This document shows, one piece after another, positions 12,701 through 24,700 of a DNA stretch of 64,000 nt; the stretch's first letter is position 1, and each line of letters starts with the position of its first letter. The DNA is from Balanoglossus misakiensis (taxonomy: Eukaryota > Hemichordata), in NCBI GenBank assembly GCA_040954595.2, contig CM082592.2:2604001-2668000 (forward strand), read 5' to 3'. Below the pieces are notes generated by a model, which searched no databases, was not told the DNA's origin, and saw nothing but the letters and a program-made list of their open reading frames with translations. The translations under genes and the position numbers were made by a program.

Positions 12701-15700
12701 GGGGGGGGAGAGAGAGAGTGTGAGAGAGAGCGAGAGGGGGGTGAGAGAGAGAGAGAGAGAGAGGGGGGAGAGAGAGGGGTGGGGGAGAGTGTGAGAGAGA
12801 GAGCGAGAAGGGGGGTGGGAGAGAGAGAGAGAGGGGGAGAGTGAGAGAGGTGGGGGAGAGAGAGAGTGTGAGAGAGAGAGCGAGAGGGGGGGTGAGAGAG
12901 AGAGAGAGAGAGGGAGAGAGACAGAGAGAGAGAGAGTGAAAGTGAGAGAGAGAGGGGGGAGGAGAGAGAGAGTGCGAGAGCGAGAAGGGGGGTGAGAGAG
13001 AGAGAGAGAGAGAGAGGGGGGAGAGAGGGGGAGAGAGAGAGAGAGAGGTGGGGGAGAGAGAGACAGAGAGAGAGAGAGGTGGGGGGAGAGAGAGAGAGGG
13101 AGAGAGACAGAGAGAGAGAGAGTGAAAGTGAGAGAGAGAGGGGGGAGGAGAGAGAGAGTGTGAGAGAGAGAGCGAGAGGGGGTGAGAGAGAGAGGGGGGG
13201 AGGGAGAGAGGGGAGAGAGAGAGAGAGAGGTGGGGGAGAGAGAGGGAGAGAGAGAGAGAGAGAGTGAAAGTGAGAGAGGGGGGAGGACAGAGAGAGTGTG
13301 AGAGAGAGAGCGAGAGGGGGGTGAGAGAGAGGGGGAGAGAGAGAGAGAGGGGGAGAGAGAGAGAGAGGGGGGGGAGGGAGAGAGAGAGAGAGTGAAAGTG
13401 AGAGAGAGAGAGGGGGGAGGAGAGAGAGAGTGTGTGAGAGAGAGCGAGAGGGGGGTGAGAGAGGGGAGAGAGAGAGGGGGGAGAGAGGTGGGGAGTGAGA
13501 GAGAGGGGGAGAGAGAGAGAGAGAGGGAGAGAGAGAGAGAGGGGGAGAGAGAGAGAGAGAGAGAGGTGGGGAGAGAGAGAGAGAGAGAGGGGGGAGAGAG
13601 AGAGAGAGAGAGGGGTGGGGGAGAGAGAGAAAGAGAGAGGGGAGGGAGAGAGAGCGAGAGAGAGAGTGAAAGTGAGAGAGAGAGAGGGGGAGGAGAGAGA
13701 GTGTGTGAGAGAGAGAGGCGAGAGGGGGGTGAGAGAGAGAGGGGGAGAGAGAGAGAGAGGTGGGGAGAGAGAGAGAGGGGGAGAGAGAGGGGTGGGGAGA
13801 GAGAGAGAGAGGGGGGAGAGAGAGAGCGAGAGAGAGAGGTGGGGGGAGAGAGAGAGAGAGAGGGAGAGAGAGGGGGGGGAGAGAGAGGGGGAGAGAGAGA
13901 GAGAGAGAGAGAGAGGGGGGAGAGAGAGAGTGAGTGAGAGAGAGAGAGAGAGAGAGAGGTGGGGGGAGAGAGAGTGAGAGAGAGAGAGTTTCGATGGATG
14001 CCGTTTCGTAATAATCTGTGTTGTGTTCACATTGTTTTATTTCTGTCCAAAAATAACAACATGTTCTGTTTTAGTACGTGCCAACAAGGTAACTGGACGT
14101 GCAGCACGATGCCATGCCCTGAAGGTAATTATTGTTGTCAACGTCTCTCTCATTTTGCATTTGTTAAATTCTTATTTTGATATAATTGGTTGCTGTTTTG
14201 CCGCGGCACCGAAGAATAACGGGATACATAATTTTGAATTCTAAGAAACGGACAGAGACCCATATGCTAGGAGAGAAACATGTACACCGTTTGAAATGAA
14301 AAGTTGGTTGTAATGCGACGGACAAACTCAGATCCCAGTAGACATTTGATGTCGGTTCCCTGCGAGAGACGTGCTGCCGTGCCGATGGCCACGTAGCTTA
14401 GTTTTTTTAATCAAAATATGCAGCTTTGATATTATTTTGGGGTGTCATCATGACAAGTTTTTGTTTATTTCTGACGCAGAAAACTGCTACCATGGTGATG
14501 TATTATACCCAAACGGCGGCACTAGGCAAGAATATTGCAATACCTGGTAAGTCCTGCAGGTTCTGATAACCATGGAGACCATGCTGTTTAATTCCGCCAT
14601 CCTTTCTACCGCCGTCTTCTCAGTAAATTCTTTTACCTTTAGTTTGAACACCAAAACAGATGAGACTCTTTTATGAAGGATAAGCTTATCTGTAATTTTG
14701 ATGCGGATCATTATTTAGCGTTTATCATATTAACTTATGATATAGCAGGGTCAGCAAGGTATTTTGACACTCGTCTATTTGCAGACGATACCAGTCTATT
14801 TCATACATTTAATTCAAGAAATATAATAGATCTCTCAGAAGTAAATTCACAATTGAAAAATGTTATAAACTGGTGTGATGCCAACAAATTAACTGTACAC
14901 TCAAAGAAAAGTGAATATGTTATTTTTAGAGGTAAGAACGTGTCAGTAGAGACAACAGGAGAAATTGATGTTAAAGGGGTAACAATAGACGAAGTACAAA
15001 CAACTAAGTATATCGGTGTAGAAATAGACAATAAGTTAACATGGAAACATCACATTAGAAATGTAAACAGAACGATTAGTATGAAGACTGGTATTCTTTA
15101 TAGGTTAAGGGATGTTGTCCCACGACATATTCTTATACTATTGTACAATTGTTTTATCCTCCCACACATTTCCTATGCTATAGAAACTTGGGGAAATACT
15201 TATTTATCTTTTTTGAGGCCAATACTTCTTACACAGAAAAGAATTGTACGTGTATTGGCGGGATCAGACCGTCTTGCACACTCTTCACCATTGTTTAATG
15301 AGTTACATATTTTGAATGTATACAAGCAACGTGATCTTCAACTGTCCTTGTTTGTTCATGATGCTCTTAATGGCAAGCTTCCACCAGGATTCTCAGAGTA
15401 TTTCGTTCCTATTCAACACTCTTATCATACCAGATCAAAAGATATAGGCGATCTTCTTATTCCGAAATATAACAGTAATGCTGGCCAACATTCCATAAAG
15501 TACACTGCAGCAAAGGTTTGGAATAAACTTCCTGAAAATATGCGCTCAACAAGGTCAACATTTTCATTTAAGAAACATATGAAATCCTTGTTAGGAAAAG
15601 TATAGTTTGACTTTTATTTTTTCCTTTTGTATGTATTACTAACTGTTCACCATGAGGGGGTGGACTTGACTAGTGCGAATGCACTATTTTTCCTACCTCC

Positions 15701-18700
15701 TTTTTCACTTAAATAGTACATTTTTTTCCACCATTCGATGTAAAAAAATTGAAAGTGAATTAAAATTTGATTGATTGATTGATTGATTGAACTTGTGAAA
15801 CTCCCTCTTTTAGCACATGTTCCAATGGTCACTGGGGATGTACAGATGAATGGTGCAGTAAGTATGGACCTATTTTGTCTTGTCTGCCGTTGTCTTTTCT
15901 TGTAAAACGTTGAATGGGGGCAGATAGATTCTGATACTTACTGTGCAGTTTTGTGGTATAAACTTTCGAGGATTAAGCAATAACCCCCGCCGCAGGCGGG
16001 TATACACGAGATTTTGGTAAAATTCGCTCCATATAGCACTCGCCTAATAGTTCGTGCTATATGCCAGCAGTGGTAAAATAGTATTTTACCATCGCTCTCG
16101 TCCAATCAGAATCGCGGACGGTAGCATGATATAATATAATCATGATTAGACTATTAAAGTAAGCGTCGCCGAGACAATGATTCGAACGTCTCAACGTGAA
16201 ATTGGCAAAATTGACGTCTACAAATGGAGTAGACTAAGACTATATGGAATTTTCTCAAAACGTTGGATTGATGTTTTAAACGATGGTTCAAGTATGTGTC
16301 TCTTTCCCTGATACCTCATTAGATCCAGAACTGTGTTTTCATGGAAGTCAAGTATTTGGCAATGGTACGACGCGACAAGAAGATTGTAACACTTGGTATG
16401 ATACCGCTGTTGCCAAAACCTTTTTCTAAGCCAGATATATTTATAAATATATAGCCACATCAATTTCATCGACTAAATCACATGCTGGTAAATTTTAAAT
16501 TTGGAAACTGTCATTCATAATCCAAGCTAATGTGTTTTCGATGATCTTTTACTCTCATTTCTAGCACATGTTCCAATGGTCAGTGGTTATGTACGGAAAT
16601 GGCATGTTGTAAGTATTGGACTTTTTTTTACAATCATTTACCTACATGTTCAAACGTTTCTTCCATGACGTCATATGACTGCCTAGCGGCAAATCAGAGT
16701 CTTCACATTGAACAGAATACAATGTGGAAGTTAAAGTGAAGATGACACATTATTCTTCCCATTGCAGTGACATTTTCAGTGTTTAGCGACATCATTCTCA
16801 AAAAGAAAGAAACAAAGGCAAAATGCAGTTTTATACACGTTAATTGACTCCATAATGAAACAAGAAGAATATATCAAATTCCAGATGTTTAATAATTTTT
16901 CAAAGTGAAACTGAAGAGTCACCCCCGACAAAGTTAGAAAATACAATTCGAGATTCCCAATCTGAAAAAAATATGAATTTCAAAATCTAAAAAAAGTAGA
17001 AGTGGCGAATAAGAGGAACAATTTAAAGTTTATCTAACCTGATGATTTTCTTGGTAAATTTTATTTTCAAGTGACACCAATGTGTCCACCGTTATACTAT
17101 TTTACATGCTCAACTGATAAGCAAAGTGGACTGGATACGTGTCAGTCTGATGGCGATTGCATGATTGGAAATAAGTGTTGCACGGACGTGGTGTACGGTT
17201 GTTACAAGCAGTGTGTTACACCAGTGTACGAGGGTAAGAATGGGCCGCCTTTGATACTACACTAATTTTAGGAAAACAAAACTCGAGAAAACCGGCTGTA
17301 CTGTGAAACGCTCACATTCCACGGACGATACGCGTGGACATGAATACAATCTGCGACATCCACCAGTGAGTTTCGGTACATAACACGGAGATTGATATTT
17401 GAACATATATGTTACCGTTATAATACAGTGTTCAGTTTGGCATGTTCTGTCGCCATTCTGTTTCGTATTCTCGACAGCCAATGGCTTAACAGGCAACGGT
17501 TTGTTTGTCTTCTACAGGTTCGGCGTGCCCGTTACACCCCTGTCACAATGGAGGCGAATGCGTCATAGCAAGTTCGGAATCTCAAATTGCGAACTATCAG
17601 TGTCTCTGTCCTCACGGATATTATGGAAAGCAATGTGATGGAACTGGTAAGTTTTTAAAGAGTTATGACACATTTGCCAGTGTCCAAATGGGTATTACAG
17701 GGAGATCTGCCAACATTTCTCTGGTAGGTGAACGCCCGCACATTGTGCAATACATGTATTTCGTCCCCTTCTCAAAGAGTTTCATCCAAACATAATGCAG
17801 GTGAATATTCACGAATATGACTTTTCAAATCGTTACCCGTCATATGCATCACTACAATGCAGACTGCAAATTAACCAAGAGTGTGAACTGTTAAGGTTGA
17901 GTTTCAAGCGCCAAATAACAAGATGTCGTCTGCCTTAGCTATGTATGATCTAACAATATCACTTGTCAATTTAGGGTGTCTTCCTAACCCCTGCATGAAC
18001 GGCGGGACCTGCACGTCGTCAACAACGGGAATGATCCTCTGTGCCTGCAGTTCTGGATTTACCGGCGAGAGATGTGAATCTCGTAAGCGAAACGTCTAAT
18101 TATCATATGAAAATGAAAATCCCTAGCAACCACAGTCGGTGACAGTAGGCCTATACAGGTTACTAATTGTCCGTTGAGCATTTACTGCCAGAATGTTTAT
18201 CTGCGACAGTACTAGTAGGATAGATACAGTTTGTAATAGCTATGAGATTAACTACTTTTTTTGCTTTAAAGAGCAGCTCTTGGCTCGACGGTTATGATAT
18301 CTGCTGTTCTTGGAAAAACCATTGCAACGATTGGTGGTTTTCTGATGGATTATGCAATATGTATCTTGCGTATTTACAAAGTATCAGGACTGCTTTTACT
18401 CTCATCTGCGTAAGAGCCCGAAAGAATACGGGATATTTTGAATTATTTGTATAGATAGCCTATAACGTTTTTGTTTCATTATAGAAGACTATTTTGTTTT
18501 TTATTTTTCAGGTCTGTGTTTGTCCAACCCATGTCAAAATAATGGAACCTGTGTGATATTATCCACCGGATCAAAAAACTGTACGTGTCCCTCGGGATTT
18601 GCTGGGACATTGTGTGAATTTTATCCAGGTAAGAAGACTTTCATCAACCGTATCCGAGAAAGAACGCGTGCCAATATAGCCCTTGTTTAAAGGTATACAG

Positions 18701-21700
18701 TCACCTACATGTATACGCAAATATAGCTATAGTTAATATGGCAAATTGAGATCTAGCCAATCACAGATTTTCTGTGGGTGCCATGGCACACGCGAAAAAA
18801 AGTGCGCCATCATCTGTAATTTCTGCTATATGTATGCATGGGTGCATGTACTGTATGTATGTAGCTTGGAGGTGACCGTAACGTTTAAATGGCGCCACAT
18901 GCCACGTCACGTGGCACGGGGCGATGGTTCACACATTTGCCAGTGTCCAAATGGGTATTACGGGGAGATCTGCCAACATTTCTCTGGTAGATGAACGCCC
19001 GCACATTGTGCAATACATGTATTTCGTCCCCTTCTCAAAGAGTTTCATCCAAACATAATGCAGGTGAATATTCACGAATATGACTTTTCAAATCGTTACC
19101 CGTCATATGCATCACTACAATGCAGACTGCAAATTAACCAAGAGTGTGAACTGTTACGGTTGAGTTTCAAGCGCCAAATAACAAGTTGTCGTCTGCCTTA
19201 GCTATGTGTGATCTAACAATATCACTTGTCAATTTAGGGTGTCTTCCTAACCCCTGCAAGAACGGCGGGACCTGCACGTCGTCAACAACGGGAATGATCC
19301 TCTGTGCCTGCAGTTCTAGATTTACCGGCGAGAGATGTGAAACTCGTAAGCCAAACGTCTAATTATCATATGAAAATGAAAATCCCTAGAAACCGCCGTC
19401 TTATTTTGATGAAATTGGTTGCTGTTTTGCCTCGGCACCGAAGAATAACGGGATACATAATTTTGAATTCTAAGAAACGGACAGAGACCCATATGCTAGG
19501 AGAGAAACATGTACGCCGTTTGAAATGAAAAGTTGGTTGTAATGCGAAGGATAAACTCAGATCCCAGTAGACATTTGCTGTCGGTTCCCTGCGAGAGACG
19601 TACTGCCGTGCCGATGTCCACGTAGCTTAGTTTTTTTTATCAAAATATGCAGCTTTGATATTATTTTTGGGTGTCATCATGACGAGTTTTTTATTTCTGA
19701 CGCAGAAAACTGCTACCATGGTGATGTATTATACCCAAACGGCGGCACTAGGCAAGAAGATTGCAATACCTGGTAAGTCCTGCAGGTTCTGATAACCATG
19801 GAGACCGGGCTGTTTAATTCCGCCATCTTTACTACTACCGTCTTCTCAGTAAATTCTTTTACCTTTAGTTTGAACACCAAAACAGATGAGACTCTTTTAT
19901 GAAGGATAAGCTTATCTGTAATTTTGATGCGGATCATTATTTAGCGTTTATCATATTAACTTGTGAAACTCCCTCTTTTAGCACATGTTCCAATGGTCAC
20001 TGGGGATGTACAGATGAATGGTGCAGTAAGTATGGACCTATTTTGTCTTGTCTGCCGTTGTCTTTTCTTGTAAAACGTTGAATGGGGGCAGATAGATTCT
20101 GATACTTACTGTGCAGTTTTGTGGTATAAACTTTCGAGGATTAAGCAATAACCCCCGCCGCAGGCGGGTATACACGGGATTTGGGTACAATTCGAGACAT
20201 ATAGCACGAGCTGTTAGGCGAGTGCTATATGGAGCGAATGTTATCAAAATAGAGTGTATACCCGACTGAGGCGGGGGTTATTGCTATTATATTATATCAA
20301 CAACTGATTTTGTTAACGAAGCAGCGTCAGAAAAAGAGGTTACGATCGTGAACCAACATGGCGACGATGAATGTAAACACGAGCGGCCCGGGATCGTGCA
20401 TTAAACATGAAGCAGACGACAAAAAGTGACAAAAGTGTAAAATATTCAGAGCAGAGTAGTTCCAAAATAAAACGTCCGTATATTCGTAAAAAGTGTTTTT
20501 TATGTTATTTTTTTGGTTTAATCCCACGCGACTGTGGTTTAACCGCACATTTTCTTTACTGCATGCTAGTTCAGGGCCCGTTTTACCACTGCCAGCAGTG
20601 GTAAAACAGTATTTTACCATCGCACTCGTCCAATCAGAATCGCGGACGGTAGCATGATATAATATAATCATGATTAGACTATTAAAGTAAGCGTCGCCGA
20701 GACAATGATTCGAACGTCTCAACGTGAAATTGGCAAAATTGACGCCTACAAATGGAGTAGACTAAGACTATATGGAATTTTCCCAAAACGTTGGATTGAT
20801 GTTTTAAACGATGGTTCAAGTATGTGTCTCTTTCCCTGATACCTCATTAGATCCAGAACTGTGTTATTATGGAAGTCAAGTATTTGGCAACGGTACGACG
20901 CGACGAGGAGATTGTAACACTTGGTAAGATACCGTTGTTGCCAAAATCTTTTTCTAAGCCAGCTATATTTATAACTATATAGCAACATCAGTTTCATCGA
21001 CTAAATCACAAAATTTTAAATTGGCAAACTATCATTCATAATCCAAGTCCAAGTAACCATCTGGTTTCGACAAGCTAATGTGTTTTCGACGATCTTTTAC
21101 TCTCATTTCTAGCACATGTTCCAATGGTCAGTGGTTATGTACGGAAATGGCATGTTGTAAGTATTGGACTTTTGTTACAATCATTTACCTACATGTTCAA
21201 ACGTTTCTTCCATGACGTCATATGACTGCCTTGCGGCAAATCAGAGTCTTCACATTGAACAGAATACAGTGTGGAAGTTAAAGTGAAGATGACACATTAT
21301 TCTTCCCATTGCAGTGACATTTTCAGTGTTTAGCGACATCATTCTCAAAAAGAAGGAAACAAAGGCAAAATGCAGTTTTATACACGTTAATTGACTCCAT
21401 AATGAAACAAGAAGAATATATCAAATTCCAGATGTTTAATAATTTTTCAAAGTGAAACTGAAGAGTCACCCCCGACAAAGTTAGAAAATACAATTCGAGA
21501 TTCCCAATCTGAAAAAAAATATGAATTTCAAAGTCTAAAAAAGTAGAAGTGGCGAATAAGAGGAACAATTTAAAAATTATCTAACCTGATGATTTTCTTG
21601 GTAAATTTTATTTTCAAGTGACACCAATGTGTCCACCGTTATACGATTTTAGATGCTCAACTGATAAGCAAAGTGGACTGGATACGTGTCAGTCTGATGG

Positions 21701-24700
21701 CGATTGCATGATTGGAAATAAGTGTTGCACGGACGTGGTGAACGGTTGTTACAAGCAGTGTGTTACACCAGTGTACGAGGGTAAGAATGGGCCGCCTTTG
21801 ATACTACACTAATTTTAGGAAAACAAAACTCGAGAAAACCGGCTGTACTGTGAAACGCTCACATTCCACGGACGATACGCGTGGACATGAATACAATCTG
21901 CGACATCCACCAGTGAGTTTCGGTACATAACACGGAGATTGATACTTGAACATGTATGTTACCGTTATAATACAGTGTTCAGTTTGGCATGTTCTGTCGC
22001 CATTCTGTTTCGTATTCTCGACAGCCAATGGCTTAACAGGCAACGGTTTGTTTGTCTTCTATAGGTTCGGCGTGCCCGTTCCAACCCTGTCACAATCGAG
22101 GCGAATGCGTCATAGCAAGTTCGGAATCTCAAATTGCGAACTATCAGTGTCTCTGTCCTCACGGATATTATGGAAAGCATTGTGATGGAACTGGTAAGTT
22201 TTTTATAGAGTTATGACAGAAACGGGAAAAGGAGAGGAAGGGGGCATATGAGGTAAGAGAGAGAGAATGGGAGGGGGGTTGAGGAAGTTTGAGAGAGAGG
22301 ACAAAAGTAAATAAATGTTCTATTTAGAGGTGACGAAAGTATTTTAAGCCTTTAATTTCACCCTTTCTGTTGTTTTTCTGTAGATTGTGTTTCCAACTAT
22401 TGTATGAATGGCGGAACTTGTTCCTTATCTAAAGATCCTGAATCTTTTGTGATCTGTATTTGTCCCGAAGATTATAGCGGCATATTTTGCGAGGACAAAA
22501 TCGGTAAGATGCCACTGTTATGATATCTACTGTTCCTGTAAAAACCATTGCAACGATTGGAGGTTTTCTGATGGATTATGCAATAAGTATATTGCGTATT
22601 TACAAAGTATCAGGACTGCTTTTACTCTCATCTGCATAAGAACCCGAAAGAATACGGGATATTTTGAATAATTTGTATAGTTAGCCTACAATGTTTTCGT
22701 TTCATTATAGAAGACTATTTTGTTTTTATTTTTCAGATCAGTGTTTGTCCCATTCATGTAAAAATAATGGAACCTGTAAGATATTACCCTGGGGGGGATC
22801 ATCCTACTGTTCCTGTCCCTCGGGATTTGCTGGGCCATTGTGTGAACTTTATCCAGGTAAGAAGACTCTCATCAACCGTATCCGAGAAAGAACGCGTGCC
22901 AATATAGCCCTTGTTTAAAGGTATACAGTCACCTATATGCAAATATAGCTATAGTTACTATAGCAAATTGAGATCTAGCCAATCACAGATTTTCTGTGGG
23001 TGGCACACGTGAAAAAAAAGCGCCATCATCTGTAATTTCTGCTATATGTATGCATGGGTGTACTGTATAGCTTGGAGGTGACCGTAACGTTTAAATGGCG
23101 CCACATGCCACGTCACGTGGCACAGGGCGATGGTTCACACATTTGCCAGTGTCCAAATAACAAGTTGTCGTCTGCCTTAGCTATGTATGATCTAACAATA
23201 CCACTTGTCAATTTAGGGTGTTATCCTGACAGCTGCAAGAACGGCGGGACCTGCACGTCGTCAACAACGGGAATGATCCTCTGTGCCTGCAGTTCTGGAT
23301 TTACCGGCGAGAGATGTGAAACTCGTAAGCCAAACGTCTAATTATCATATGAAAATGAAAATCCCTAGCAAACGCCGTCGGTGACAGTAGGTCTATACAG
23401 GTTACTAATTGTCCGTTGAGCATTTACTGCCAGAATGTTTATCTGCGACAGTACTAGTAGGATAGATACAATTTGTAATAGCTATGAGATTAACTACTTT
23501 TTTGCTTTAAAGAGCAGCTCTTGGCTCGACGGTTATGATATCTGCTGTTCTTGGAAAACCATTGCAACGATTGGTGGTTTTCTGATGGATTATGCAATAT
23601 GTATCTTGCGTATTTACAAAGTATCAGGACTGCTTTTACTCTCATCTGCGTAAGAACCCGAAAGAATACGGGATATTTTGAATTATTTGTATAGTTAGTC
23701 TATTATATAATGTTTTTGTTTCATTATAGAAGACTATTTTTTATTTTTTTTATTTTTCAGGTCTGTGTATGTTCAACCCATGTCAAAATAATGGAACCTG
23801 TGTGATGTTATCCACCGGATCATACTACTGTACGTGTCCCTCGAGATTTACTGGGACATTGTGTGAACTTTATTCAGGTAAGAAGACTTTCATCAACCGT
23901 ATCCGAGAAAGAACGCTTGCCAATCTAGCCCTTGTTTAAAGGTATACAGTCACCTATATGCAAATATAGCTATAGTTACTATGGTTAATTGAAATCTAGC
24001 AAATCACATATTTTCTGTGGGTGACACACGCGAAAAAAAGAGCGCCATCATCTGTAATTTCTGCTATATGTATGCATGGGTGCATGTACTGTATGTATGT
24101 AGCTTGGAGGTGACCGTAACGTTTAAATGGCGCCACATGTCACGTCACGTGGCACGGGGCAATGGTTCACACATTTGCCAGTGTCCAAATGGGTATTACG
24201 GGGAGATTTGCCAACATTTCTCTGGTAGATGAACGCCCACACATTGTGCAATATATGTATTTCGTCCCCTTCTCAAAGAGTTTCATCCAAACATAATGCA
24301 GGTGAATATTCACGAATATGACTTTTCAAATCGTTACCCGTCATATGCATCACTACAATGCAGACTGCAAATTAACCAAAAGTGTGAACTGTTACGGTTG
24401 AGTTTCAAGCGCCAAATAACAAGTTGTCGTCTGCCTTAGGGACCGTTCAGTTTTTACGGCAGGGGGGGGGCCGGCAAGTTTGTGTCATCGGTTCTCAAAA
24501 TCAGGCCGACCCCCCCTTCACCCAGGACCAAAAAATGATGACCCCCCCTTTGACAGACCCAAAAATATGATGACCCCCCCCCCCCACGCCCAAAACATTC
24601 GCCGTCCTGATCCTATGTACACTGTATGCAATAAAGGGAATGAGGCTCCTCACACCTCAATTATATATTTCTTAAAGTATTATTGAAGTTTATAATTATA

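Noticed and set aside
7915-13977. Plus-strand Arg-Glu repeat frames
   Set aside because: Same simple repeat read on the other strand; they lie in introns between splice sites of clear cysteine-rich exons.
7479-14030. Very long minus-strand open frames (341, 261, 570 and 509 codons) of Leu-Ser-Pro repeats
   Set aside because: They are the complement of the GA-rich microsatellite and have no stop simply because CTCTCT codes for Leu-Ser; their ends cut through unrelated exons in the wrong strand.
8334-14124. Regularly spaced repeats resembling an array with spacers
   Set aside because: The units contain exons and introns of a eukaryotic gene, the spacing is irregular (1.3-2.2 kb) and the 'spacers' are microsatellite; not a CRISPR array.
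20327-20722. 131-codon minus-strand frame and its copy near 28020-28403
   Set aside because: Recurs only because the intron was duplicated; the two copies differ by frameshifts and no known domain is visible.
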